From the NCBI GenBank assembly GCA_026261815.1, contig JAMPIT010000890.1, forward strand, positions 7,594,001-7,658,000: 64,000 bases of DNA. The letters are read 5' to 3'. The notes below the pieces were generated by a model, which worked only from the letters and a program-made list of their open reading frames with translations, was not told where the DNA came from and did no database searches. Below are positions 51,236 to 63,425 of this stretch, piece by piece. Within the stretch, counting starts at the first letter, position 1. The number at the start of each line of letters is the position of its first letter. Source of the stretch: Monarcha castaneiventris obscurior (lineage: Eukaryota; Chordata; Aves; Passeriformes; Monarchidae). The position numbers and the translations under genes were made by a program.

Positions 51236-54200
51236 ACAATAGCAGTGAAGTGCATTTTGACTTACAAGATGCAATCAGGCTTTAGTTCTTATATTGCAAG
51301 CCACTTGCTTATTTTACCCTCCTGCAATTGCTTAACACTCTTTTATGTATTTAGTTATTTATTCTTAATTTGAAACATGCCAACTTACAGAAAGGCATCC
51401 CAGTCTCTTTCTGAAAACTCAAACACTCCTCTTTTCCTTGGCACTGTACAGGAATTGTGAATTCCCTCCAAACTGAAACACCCCTGAATCTGATTCACAG
51501 CTTCACCCTGCTCAAGTCTAAAAAACACGAGGCACAATAATCCTGGCTCAGCACGTTAAGTTACTAGGGTCCAATTCAACCTCTAGTACTGCTGAAATAG
51601 TCAATCTGTCTGATTTTAAATTTGGAACAGGTATTGAACTGTGAGCAGCACTGGACTAAATTTTTAGCTAGGCTGTGAGAAACAGCAAAGGCAAAAAAAA
51701 TTATTTATGGATGCTTGAGTCACTTCCAAATATTTGGTTTCCTGTCCATGCATTATGGCCTCTTGCTCTTCACTAATTTTAGTGAGGATAATATCTTGCC
51801 TGTGAGACTGCTTCTAAAATGTGAAAATTGCATCTGTGGGTAGCATACCCACCAATGGTTAAGGACTGACTATCTCTGCTCCTGTTCAGAGGTAAAGATA
51901 CGTAATGAGTAGGCACTTGGCTTATTCCAGACACCTCTGTGACTCCAGCCAAATTGTAGAAAACCTCTTCTAATTTTCCAGCTTCCTGGCTGAGAGTAAA
52001 TAGGTTGAAGAGGGAATGGAAAGCAGAAGGAAATCTCGCTGCAGTCCCTGCTCACAGCAGGAGGTAGGCAGGTCTTTCCACGGATGAGAAGAAATTATTT
52101 CAGTTCTGTCCCTCTTGGGCACACATGGAGTTAGAGAAACTGAGGTGTTCTAATTTTTCTCTGTTCATGGGACAGTTTGCATTAAAGCAGTAGTCCCAGC
52201 CTCTTATGGAAAGTTGGGTAATCTCACAACACAGAACTAGGGTGTGATTAAAGTGACACATCTGATAGGTTAGTAACTATTATTGGAGAGCAAAGGAAAA
52301 AGTGAATAAATTACCAGTTCTTGCTGACTAATTGGATAGAAATTTTTCAGAATTATTTTGTTTGTGCATTTCGAAATAACAAATCACTGTATACTACAGT
52401 CTTTTTATGGCCCATTTAAATGTATAATATATATTAATTTCCCAAAATAGAAGAAAAAAAAATCAAAGCAACAATTAACTCCAGTGCTTACAAAAGCATA
52501 TGTTATTTTCTGAACTTTTAAGACACTCGCTCTCATCAAAACACATTTTGAGAGAGAAAACACCAAATATAAATTTGAGATACACTTTGTAGAAAAAGCT
52601 CTGTAGATATAAGTGAACACGATGAAAGTATATGAAAAAACATTGACTATTTGGAAACAATAATAGGAAAAAGGTGTTGCTAGATTAAAATAGCATGTGG
52701 TACTGTTCTACCAAAGTGCAAAGGATTATTTTTTGTGTCTTTCAGTGCAGTGTATAATAAACACACGTATTTGTATAAATGGATGTTGTTCTCATGTATC
52801 AGAAAGTAAAAGAGAAGATATTTGTATTCCAAGTCCTAAAGTTTTAGGATTCATCTCTGCTGACACATGTAATTTTTATTTTTTAAGACTCTTCTGCTTT
52901 ATTATACCTGTCAAACTAATCTCCTGTTTCTTGTTTATTCCCTATGTTTCTTTGTACTAATCATTGAAACAAAAGCCTACTTGTGATAATGGGCTTGTAT
53001 GTGGATCGGTGGTGTCACCATGAAAGGGTGACATTGAAGTTAAAAGAAGCCACTAACGAGGGTCTCAGGGGAAGTGGAGCTAATTAGTCAAGTTAAAAAG
53101 GGATAATTCATTGCAGCCTTTGTCTTAGAAGCACATTTCAAAGTTTCATTTCCATTTCAAAGTTGCAGATGGTAACTTGCAGAGTTATCATCATGCATTT
53201 AGGTGGAGAAATAACAATCTGGTTCTTTCTGACTGGCAGGTGAACAAGATTCCTAATGGCATGTGTGTCTCAGGTCATAACACTTTTAAAAAACCTAGAA
53301 GACCACATTTAAGGTGATCCCTCCAAGTTATTTTGAACGTGTTTTCCTTCTTTCCTCTTTTTATTTTTTAGTTATCTTAGAAACCTTAAAAATAATATGC
53401 ATATACCTGTAAAACCAAAAATTTCTACCTTTGAAAAATGTGTCAGTTTAAGTTCTGCACAGGATTGTGCACAGTAGCTCAGTTGTCTCCGTATTGTAAA
53501 GAATATTAGAAGGTATGTGGGCAATCAAAATGCCTTCTAGCTGTCTTTGCTGGATTGAGATGGTGAGAGTTGTGCAATTGGTATAACTGAGGTTTTATGT
53601 TGCTCTAATGAGAACTGAAGTTTTTTAATAGTTTTACTTAGAGTAGTTAACTCTATATAATTTCTTTTGAGAGAAGTCATTTCAGGATATAAGGAAAATA
53701 ATGAAATACTAATTCCCTATTTCTAAACAAAATAAAATATTTTAAAACTTTTCCAGCAATTATATCTGTGAAACAATGTAACTTTTAATGAGCAGTAGTT
53801 TATAATCTGTCAAGTCAATGCTTCAGCGATCATACATTTAATTGGAATGTGCCAAAACTCTTGTTTCCAGAAGAAAATAATGCTAATCTGATGCTGCTGT
53901 CTTGAGCTAAAAATTATATGGTTAAGGAAAGCATCTAGCTAGCAGGAAATGATCAAGTTAACATTCCATACATCATGTTAACTTTGCCTCTTGCATGTGT
54001 ATGTCAGGATTGCAAATATTTTCTCAAATCGTGTCTATAGAACTATAGAGCTATTTCTGATATAGACACTTATCTTCAAATGTGATTAACTGCAGTTCAT
54101 GGCAACAGAGGATCTTTGCATTGTTTGTGGTATAGAAGCTCAGTGAGGCATTTCTATTCAACAAGCCAAAAGTTAATTACAACAATGTAAAATAAAACAC

Positions 54201-56138
54201 AGAAACTTGTGACACATGATACCTGAACCTGCAGTTGAGCTGGTTTTCCAATTTGAAGGGCATTTGGGAATACATGTATTTTGGAAGCTGAAGAGAACAG
54301 TTATACTAATGATTACAGACTAAATTGGAATATATAGTCTAGCCAGCAGCTTGCTTACTGTATTTTACTGTCCACAAGGGTTTACTGGAGAATTACAAGG
54401 AAACACCTAAAGGAGATAAGAATGAAAATAAAAGCTGAAATATTACGGAGGAAACTTAATCATGTTCCTTAAGTATTATTATTACTGACAGAAGAAAAGT
54501 AAAAATAAGATTCATCCACTTGCAAGTGTACAGAATAAAATAATTCCTCAAGAAAGGAAGAATTGAAAAATACAGTAAATGAAGTAACTCAATATGGAAT
54601 ATAATATAATACCTATAACCTGCACAAAACTAATTTACTAGCGTTTTGCATTAAATGATAATATTAATAAATAATTAAAATATTATTGTATGACCCTTGT
54701 GTTTAAAGACCTGATTCTAGAAATAGATGAGAAAATCTAGAAATCACAAATCTCACTGAACTGTACACATTGTAGCTTTAAAAACCAGTGATTTGAGTGT
54801 ATCTGATGCTTGCAATCCTAATTCTATGTAAGGTGATCTGGAAAAAGTACTCCAAGGGAGGCAAATCCTGAAGAAGGAAAGATACAGTGCAATTTCTCTG
54901 ATAGACAGGTACTCAGAAACTTGAAAAGGGTATAGATGGAAATGCAGATTCTGATTTGATGAATAGAATTGTTTCCTAAATGAAGCTGCAAGTTCAGTAA
55001 CAATGCAGGCCTTTCATATGCAGAATTTTCTAGAAAACGTGAATAATCCTTCAGTTTGATGTTCAGAGCTTTGTAATGTCTTTCTGGTTGCTCTGTGACA
55101 TACTGAAATAAACACAGAGCTGTCGTTTATTAGAATAATAGGCCAGTATACTCAACAACTAATCAACTCCATTTCTTAATACTCCTTAAAAAAAAGGAAA
55201 AAAAAAAAAAAAAACACCCTGGGTGAAAGAAATCAGTGGGAATAATTTTGTTTGTGAAACGCTTAAATTGGTAACATCTGACAGCAACCTGGCCACAAGA
55301 TTCTACATTAACAAATTTTCCTCTATGACATGAGGGTTGCCATCCCCCCCCCAGCTTTGAACTTTAGAGAAGCACTAACTCCATTTTCTTTGTGTAGAGA
55401 GGAATATTACAAAGACACTATGTTAGCTTAGGCTTTCTCCAGTTTAAGCTTTTAAGCATTTACATTGATGGGAGACAGGGTGATTCTTGACCTTTTGAAG
55501 TAATTTTCCTTTGGCCATTACTCATTTGCAAGCTCATTTGAAAAGCACCTCAGAATCATCCTTAAGGCAAGAACTTCACTTATATAATTATTTTACTATA
55601 CAAAGGGAAAAAAGAAATCTCTAGTTGGTAGTAGATTTTGATGTGTATTTTCCCCTCATTCCAGTGGAATCTTAATTATGCAATTATGTCAGTCAGTCTT
55701 TTATGTCAGCAGACAGTCTTTTTCTCAAAAGACTATTTATTCTATTATGTAAGTCTGTGAAGTAATCTTTGCTCCATTATGACCAGCAAAACCCTGTGGC
55801 ATTGTAACTTCATTTTGTTTAATTCCCTTGTGAGAAAAATTCCCTCTACAGAAGTCCTGCAGAGAGCTTTTCTCACTATCTATGTAGAATACTGAAGTCA
55901 CCAGTGCAGGAACAAATTTGTGTGGTGTATTTTGTCCTCATTTCTCCTTTTTGTGTGCATGTTGGTGTCCGTGGTGTGTATTTCTTGAGTATTTTGTTTT
56001 TGTTTTTAAAACAGTGAAAGGCGGCATGTAACATGGTGTATCATTGAGTGGGCAGCTACTAATCTCTTCTAAATTATGTCAGTTCTGTGTCTAAAATGCT
56101 TTTCAAATAAGGTGTTCGAACAGAAAATTTCTGTAAGG
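51236..56138. other. Unique noncoding segment
   Basis: AT-rich sequence with no recognisable gene or transposon. From about 52960 to 56145 no frame longer than 60 codons was seen on either strand. An A-rich run lies at 55188-55214 and a C run near 55344-55352. Confidence 0.6.
55188..55214. repeat. Poly-A tract
   Basis: A8, GG, then A17. It may be a relic poly-A tail, but the upstream sequence is not recognised as a retroposon. Confidence 0.8.
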
Positions 56139-56703
56139 TTGTGGTTTAACCCCAGCTGGCAAACAAAGACTGTGCAACTGCACACTCACTCCCACCCTCC
56201 TGGTGGGGAGGAAAATCAAGCGGGGAAAAGAAATAAAGTAAAACTCGGGGGTTGAGATAAGAACGGTTAATTAACTGAAACAAAATAAAATAAGCTAATA
56301 ATACTAATGACAATTTTAGTGAAGAGGAGAGAGAGAGTAATAAAACCCAAGAGAAACAAGCAATGCCCAGTGAAATTCTCGCTCCCTGCTCACCAGTGCC
56401 CAGTCTATCCTCCAGCAATGATCAATGGTTCCAACCAACTCACCCTGGTTTATACACTGAGTATGGTGTTCTGTGGTTTGGAATAACCCTTTGGCCAGTT
56501 TGGATCAGCTGTCCCAGCCATGTTCCCTCACAGCTTCTTTGTGTGCCTGCTCACGGAGTATGGGAAGCTAAAAAATCCTTGTTTTAGGGTAAACAGTACT
56601 GAGCAATAACGAAAACAGAAGTGTGTTATCAATTATATTGTCATGATAAATCCAAACCCCAGTGTTGTACAAGCTACTAAGAAGAAAATTAATTTTATTA
56701 TAG
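56139..56703 (-). mobile_element. Solo LTR of an avian endogenous retrovirus
   Basis: The + strand begins TGTGGTTTAACCCCAGCTGG and continues through a CTCACTCCCACCC block, a GTTGAGATAAGAAC block and TTTATACACTGAGTATG to GAAGAAAATTAATTTTATTA. This is the reverse complement of an LTR type I recognise from many bird genomes. On the minus strand U3 comes first, with TATAAA at 56449-56454, and U5 ends ...GGGGTTAAACCACA. The polyadenylation signal position near 56266-56275 reads AATTAA, so the signal looks degraded. About 565 bases are present; the outermost 20 or so bases of U3 are eroded. No gag, pol or env remnant flanks it, so recombination between two LTRs probably removed the provirus. The 90-codon minus frame (56146-56418) is an LTR artefact. 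The retroviral class is not assigned. Confidence 0.88.
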
Positions 56704-56716
56704 TCAAAAGTGCCTT

Positions 56717-56736
56717 GGGGGGTGGGTGGGTGTGGG
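56717..56736 (+). repeat. G-quadruplex motif
   Basis: GGGGGGTGGGTGGGTGTGGG contains four runs of at least three G with loops of 1, 1 and 3 bases, meeting the canonical G3+N1-7 rule. It lies 13 bases beyond the 5' end of the solo LTR and 11 bases before the CR1 tail. Confidence 0.85.
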
Positions 56737-56747
56737 TTTGTCGAGAT

Positions 56748-56811
56748 GTGTTTATGACCAGGTGGTCTTTAAGGTCCCCTTCAACCCAAGTCATTCTATG
56801 ATTCTATGAAA
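56748..56811 (+). mobile_element. CR1 3' tail fragment
   Basis: Reads ATGACCAGGTGGTCTTTAAGG, then CCCCTTCAACCCAAGTC and two ATTCTATG tail units. Only the last 60 or so bases of a CR1 3' UTR are present, so this is either a severe 5' truncation or a copy cut by the neighbouring LTR insertion. Confidence 0.9.
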
Positions 56812-57741
56812 ACTAGGACATTTGGTTAAAAGGAATATCTTCATTTACTTGCTTGTGTAAGTCAAAGGGCTCCGATTTTCCCAACAATATGCAGTATTCT
56901 ATCTGCCTGAATCAACAGTGCCATTACTCCAATTAACAGGGCAGAAAACAGGAAAGTTAAGATATAAGTTGTTGGTAGACACTGTTGTCTAGAAAAATAA
57001 TAGAAAAATCTCTCAAAGCTGAAACTACTAAAATTATTTGCAACCTAAAATGTGAATAACTTCTTCTCCATCACTTACAAAAAGAATGAGCCACATGGAA
57101 ACTTGCCAAAGAAATTTATCAAACTGCAGGGAAATACATACCTTTTCTTTTTTCCCTGTTTGAGTTCTGGGTCATTCAGCCTTATCAGCTGAAGCCAAAC
57201 ATTTAATTGACTAGGCCATCATCACAGTTTGATTGGACATGAGTAAAGCTGTTTTAAGACAATGTCATATGTCAGACATAAGAACCCCTTTTCCTAGATG
57301 GGGAAGATAAATCCAGATATTCCACTCTTAAAAAGCATAGCAAATGTTGGTTTCTTTTCTTTATTAATGGGCTGCAAACTAAAAATGGAATCTCTGTTCC
57401 ACAAGGGGATGGTTACAAGTAGAGGCCACATTTCTTATGTTTAGAGATCACCTTAATTTCACATTGACCTGTATCTGTTCTCATATGTAAAACAGGACAT
57501 AAGAATTGCTTTTAACTTCAATGGGAGTAAAGAGAAATGTGCATTTCTTTGAAATAGAAATGCTACATCTCTGTGGTCTGTTCTTCCAGTTCAGTAGAAT
57601 ATTTATTCTATTAATATGGACAAAATGAGGGATGTGTTTCTTAAGAAAAGGAAGTTTTGAGACGGCTTTCTCCTGTTTGCTCATCTGAAGTCTAAGTAAT
57701 ACTTAAAATCTAGAGAAATCATAAGCCATTAGCCTAGTTTT

Positions 57742-57802
57742 GAGAGCCAGATTGGAACAAATGATCTCCAGAAGTCCTTTGCAACCTAAACTATTCTGAT
57801 TG
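57742..57802 (+). mobile_element. Old CR1 3' tail fragment
   Basis: Reads GATTGGAACAAATGATCTCC, then AGAAGTCCTTTGCAACCTAA and ACTATTCTGATTG, a diverged match to the CR1 terminus (GGACTAGATGACCTCCAGAGG, then TTCCAACCTAA and ATTCTATGATT). The tail repeats have eroded. Confidence 0.8.
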
Positions 57803-59522
57803 TCACCAAACAGACAAAGCAAGCAACAGTGTAAGTACAGACTTGATACTCAACTCCGACAGTGCCTTATCAGAAACACCATTTTTTGGCTTTTTTCCCT
57901 GTCTATTCTGGGTTGAACTCTCGTAAATCATTATTGAATTTTCATCTTTGAGTTCCTCACGTTTCGACCTATTTAAGCTTCTAGCAGATCCCCAAAATCA
58001 CCAGACTCTTCATAAATCATCTCTATAGAGTAGATGATAATTACCTGTTCCAGAAGCATAAAGAATTTTTCTGCAATTTTTGTAGTTGCACAAGTCTGGA
58101 TGTTGTGTCTGAGGACAGAAACACTTTCTCTCTTTTGATTGTTGGATGGGAATATCTGTTGCAATTCTGGTTCTTCTGTTGGAAGTCATTGTCTTATCCG
58201 TTCTCTCCTCTTTACTCAAGATTTCAGATTTCTGAGTAGTTTGTTTGGGCTTTTTATGACAACTATTGATAGCTGCCCTGAGCAAGACACAGCTGCAGTT
58301 CAGACCATTCTACACAGGATGTAGATGAGGCATGTTCAGCAGTAGGAATGGCTGATCCAGTGTTTTGGGGCTACCAGAATACAGATGTGTTTAATCGAAA
58401 TTGGATATCGCTATTTGAAGTTTATGCAACTTTTGTTCAGGGTGTAGAGCAAATTTTTTATCACTTATGCCACCTGTTTGAGCTCAGTGATTACATTCAG
58501 GGCCATCTTGAAACTGTCAGCTTGTGTGACTCTATGTTCTTCTGCTATGAATTTAAACTTTATGATTATGGTGAGAGTTATAGACTGGGTCAGTACTCTC
58601 CAGCAAAGTAAGAAAGCACTGTGTTTTGACTGAACTTTCTTCCTGGCTATCAAAAGCTCTTGGAGGCAGGATATGCAGAATACTGCAGTTTATCCCTCAT
58701 CCCACAGTTACAGACAAAATATAATTGATCAAAATAACAGCAGCAATCTGTCTTGCTGGAGTCTCACAGTGCTTGCAGCATTGAGGGAGCTCACACATGC
58801 AGGGCAGAAGAGCTGTGTGAGAAGCAGGTTTGCTGTGTGCAGAGGAATGTCATGCTGAGTGACATCCCTTTGTAGGAAGATCTGCTACATCTTCATATTT
58901 GAGGGAGAAAAGGGCCGGAAGATTTTTAAGTCTAAGACCAATCTTGGATATTAGAATACTTGTTTACTGCTATTACATGATTTAACATTATTATGATGTT
59001 AAAGATGTCAGGAAGGCATTCACCAGCTCTGTTTTTCTCACGCCTGTTCAGTGATTCTGGGGACAAGGATAAGGTGCCCCAGCTGAAGTCTGCTGTGCAG
59101 GTCCAGAGAGTGCTTACAGAGATACAAGACCCTACCTGTTAAAAAAGAAATTGATTGTTTGACTGCGGTTGTCCGTGAAAAGTCTAGTCCTATGTAGAAA
59201 AACTTAGTGAATGTGAAAACTGGAAGTGCACTTGTGCCAGGAATATAACTGTAATGTAACCCAACACCATGCCTATGGCCCAAAATCCAGAAGGGCGGGA
59301 CTATATTATCTATAATGCAATCTGTGTGAAGGAGACCAGGATCCATGTCCTAGACTATATTTTTGCCATTGAGTTATTTCTAGATGTTCCTTAGAATGGA
59401 GAAGAGACACGAGGGAAAACTGGATGAGAATGGGAGGTGGGAACACAACAGGTGTTGTGGACTTTATTCAGTTGTTTATGGTCACAAAGTTTTAGGGTTA
59501 CACTTTTATGCATATAATGATT

Positions 59523-59635
59523 TCATAGAACCATACAATACTTTGGGCTGGAAAGGACCTTCAAAGGTCATGTAGTCCAAGCCCCCTGTAATGAGCAGGG
59601 ACATCTTCAGCTCCATCTGGTTGTTCAGAGCCCCC
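59523..59635 (-). mobile_element. CR1 3' tail fragment
   Basis: The + strand starts TCATAGAACCATACAATAC, then GGGCTGGAAAGGACCTTC, AAAGGTCATGTAGTCCAAGC and ATGAGCAGGGACATCTTCAG, ending near GTTCAGAGCCCC. This is the reverse complement of the CR1 3' UTR of the subtype whose sense strand carries the CCTGCCCATGGCAGG hairpin, the same broad subtype as the copy at 62.7-63.4 kb. Confidence 0.92.
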
Positions 59636-62600
59636 TTGCTTTGTTAATCAGCTTCTGAAGAAAAAGTTTGGTGTGCAGGCAATCACACAACTTGGCAATT
59701 TCCTGTTCACAGAAGTACCCAACCTGGGCATGTTTCACAGACTCCTCAAAAATTCACCTTAGCAATTATGCAGCCTCCATCATACTTTGGGAACTGAGGG
59801 TTACAAAGGTCATCCCCCAATTCTTTTTGGTGGCATGCTGAAAACCAAGTGCACATCCTGTGAGAAAGAAAGCAGTGGAAAAATTAAAGCTCACCACTGC
59901 ATGGATTTCTTTCAGGACGCTACACTGGCCTCTACTTGCATGTCCATGTACTTTTCATGTTCCCCAAGCTGACTATGTGTCTTCCTTTCTCTCCAGCCCC
60001 CTCCATTCAATGGTTTATGTATGTGGCTGAAAAGTAAAGTATTCAAATCTTCTGAGTTACAAGGGGATGAATATCAAGTAGGATCCTACTCCTTGCATGG
60101 CTATGAAATCATTCCTTGGGTGAAACAGCTTTTGAATTTAATTGGTGCTTTTCGCATGGTGCTATCAAATGTTACCATGAAAATGACTAGAATTCCCTGG
60201 CAGGTCCCTTCTTTTGATTCCACAACTGTGTAAAAGGTGAACCACCCCAGAGATGTGCTTTTCAGCTGCAGGACAAATGCCATTGCTCTAATTGCAGTGA
60301 TCCTATTTTGTATAAACACTAATACATTTATCAAGGCAGGGGTTTTGTCTCTGGCCTTGACACATCAGTTGAATGTCTCAAATGCAAAAAAATCAGCAAC
60401 ATTCTGAAAGAAATATCTGCTTAAATTTTTTCAGGGTCACAATATTTTTCTGAGATACATGCACAAGAAGAAAGGTCTTGATTTGAGAACACAGAGGTGT
60501 CCTTTTAGCAAGGTCTATGTTAAGTGTCAGACAATCGCTCTTGATGAAGCTCAGTCCATGGGGTTTTTGGTACAGCTGAAGAAAAACAGAATAATGTCAA
60601 GAAGGGATTTGCTGCATGGGATTAGTAGCAGATCTTGTAAGACTGACATAAAATCAATCATGAGATCCACCAAGAAATTGAAGTCATGTGCTTTCCTGAG
60701 GTTTTAAAATTCAATGTTGGTGAATGGTGCATGCCTTGTGGTAAGAGACTCCTTCAGCTCTGGAGTAAAGCTATGAGTTCACAGTCAGTTGCTAGATCAC
60801 ACTTTGAAGCATAGAACACACCTGCAAGAAAAAAGGTAGTTTACAGGAATTTTCTTCAATGGTCCAATTTAGGAGCAAAAATCCAGTGAAAATACTTATC
60901 TCTTTTACCAATAGAAAACTACATGTATGAAAATACCAGTAGCTTGCATAAACAGTAGAATCCTGGGGTTTTTTTCACATAGTTTCGCACTACACAGGCA
61001 TTAAGCAGAATCTGTTACTGAAATGCACAGAGCAAAATAATATTCAAATATAGCTTCACAAACCATGAAAATAAATAAAACCTTTTGAATTTGGTGACCT
61101 ATAGTTTCATTGTTGAAAGATGTAACTGCTGGATGAATTTGTGTCATCTTCTGAATACTGTAAATAAAATCCTACAGGCATTTTCATGTTAAATTTATAC
61201 AATGAGGTCTCCTCAGGAGATGGGAAAGATATCAGAAGTATGTCTTTTTAAATTGTCACTCCAGGTAATATGGGTTATTCGTATACTTCTTTTGTAGGAT
61301 TCTGTGTTCATTATATTCCACTTGTTTTGTTTTTGGGTTTTTTTTTTCTCTCTGTTTAATGTATACTTGTTTGTAACATAAAATCTGTCTTGCAGCCCTG
61401 CAAGCAGATCTGAGATTTAACAGTCAGACTGACTTCTTTCCTTTTCATGTATTGTCTGTAGTCAGAGAAAGCCTGCAGGCCTGTCGCTTCCCCTAACTTT
61501 TGCTGAGCAACTCAAATCTTTTTGGATTATTCCCCTGAGCTGCAGATCCAAAGCCATTTAAGACTAATAGGTGTGTACATGTGTAACTGAGTGAATGACC
61601 TGAAGCCAGAGAGGGTTTTGCAGATGTACCTGTGGGTCTACAGTCACTCTTTTACCCGTGTTAATGGGTTCCATGAAGAAGCTGATAAAAAGGAGCACCT
61701 GGTCCCAGGAAATACACAGTGCCAACATTTTTATAGAGAAGTCAGTGGAAAAATGCTGCCCGTGGAATTCCCAGGGTTGTTTCCACAAAAGTGTTTTCAC
61801 AAGAACCACATATAAGGTCAGACACTGTTGCTGCTCCTGGAAGATATGTGACAAAGAGATTGGCAAGATCTAAAATTTTCTAATTTCCACGTAAACAGAA
61901 ATTTTCCATAAATTGAAATTTCACTGCCTCTGGCAGTGAAACCAAGAATAATTAAAGAATTTTCTTTTTCTACAGCTTTTGTGTCCTAGAATTTACAGAA
62001 AAGCCTTACTAGATTGAAGCATTAACCACATAATTTAACAGAGCATCAGTAGACATAACTGTTCATGCCTCACATGAGAAGGGATCTTACTGTCTTCTGT
62101 TTGGATAGAGTTAAGAGTAGGCTGAAATACGACTTTGTAATACAAAGTAAATATACCATGAATCTGAGATTCAAGGTACTGAGATCCATCTGTTTACAAA
62201 TGCAAACCATACCCCTTTAATACGAGCTGCAGAACTGATTGTGTCTGTACTGCCTAAAGCTGGTGATGCAGTTAATCGTCATGGCAGGGGCTGTCTTTCA
62301 ATGGGCTCTTCCTCTATACCCTGCGCTAAAGTGGAAAAATTGCAGGAAATCTTTGGAGTACTCATTTTTCCCGTTGTTATCAATCTGGTCAGGTTAGTTT
62401 CTGTGTCTGCTTCTTTCCTTTTCCCTGGAAAGTTTTATTGTTTCATGGGAATAGTGGTTTTGCTTGGGGATTTGTTGTTGTCGTTTTGTTTCTAATGTGA
62501 AATAAATGCAGAGTGCCGAAGATACCTTGAAAATATTTGGTCCTATTCCAACTTAGTTTGAATCTGTACTACTTGGTGAAGGTTGTGTTACTTCCAAAAC

Positions 62601-62739
62601 CATCAGCCATGGGTGGCCATCCCTTAAAAAGTGATATGTACCTTGAACTCTTGGTAATGGTCACTGTCCACACTGAAATTTCAACATTATATATACATAT
62701 GCAGTGTATATATGCAGGGAAAGGAGAAAAAGTATTCAT

Positions 62740-63425
62740 ACTCCACAGAAAAAATAATTTGGGGGTGCTGATGGATAAGAGGCTGGAAATGACCCAGCAA
62801 TGTGTACTCACAGCCAAAAAAGCCAAACACATCCTGGGCAGCATCCAAAGCAGTGTGGGCAGCAGGGCAGGGAGGGGATTCTGCCCCTCTGCTCTGCTCT
62901 GGTGAGACCTCACCTGCAGGGCTGCATCCAGCCTGGGGTCCCAGCACAGGAAGGACATGGACCTGATGGATTGGGTGCAGAGGAAGGCTGCCAAGATGAT
63001 CAGAGGGATGGAGCACCTCTTATTTGAGGAAAGGCTTGGAGAATTCAGGTTGTTTGGCCTGGAGAAGAAAAGGCTTCAGGGTAACCTATTTGTGGCCTTC
63101 CAGTACCTGAAGGGAGTGTACAAGAAAGATGGAGAGGGACAATTTAAAAGACCATGTAGTGACAGGGCAAGGGGGAATAGCTTCAGACTGAAAGAGAGTG
63201 GTTGTAGAATGGATATTTTACAGTGATGCTGGTGAAGCACTGGAACAGGTTGCCCAGAGAAGCTGTGGATGCCCCATCCCTGGAAGTGCTCAAGGCCACG
63301 TTGGATGGGCTTTAAGCAGCCTGGTCTAGTGGAAGGTGTTCCTGCCCATGGCAGGGGTGTTGGAAATAGATGTCTTTAAGGTCACTGCCAACCCAAGCTA
63401 TTCTATGGTTCTATGATTCCATGAT
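62740..63425 (+). mobile_element. CR1 LINE, longest copy, ORF2 remnant
   Basis: Sense-oriented CR1 of about 685 bases. ORF2 remnants appear in order: LGVLMDKRLEMTQQCVLTAK followed by KAKHILGSIQ (about 62758-62850), then LPLCSALVRPHL in another frame (about 62880-62920), then WVQRKAAKMIRGMEHLLFEE, ERLGEFRLFGLEKKRLQGN and YLKGVYKKDGEGQF back in the first frame (62957-63160). This is the end of the reverse-transcriptase domain and the C-terminal region. Two compensating frameshifts and a stop at about 63224 make it non-functional. The 3' UTR carries GCCCATGGCAGGGGTGTTGG and ends in three TTCTATGA-like units (63400-63425). Endonuclease, ORF1 and most of the reverse transcriptase are missing through 5' truncation near 62740. 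Confidence 0.95.

Larger units (their letters stand above)
56812..62739. other. Noncoding segment with two old CR1 tails
   Basis: Apart from the CR1 fragments at 57742-57802 and 59523-59635 the sequence is unique. Between about 58.0 and 61.9 kb there are more short frames of 60-102 codons than elsewhere (for example + strand 58348-58611, 60021-60233 and 60459-60707; minus strand 59038-59346 and 61564-61866). None has a domain I recognise or a clear splice context. Confidence 0.5.

Noticed and set aside
59787..59972. Peptide containing LKTKCTSCEK, reminiscent of a sirtuin zinc-finger segment
   Set aside because: The similarity is limited to a few residues, other sirtuin motifs are absent nearby, and the frame is only 61 codons.
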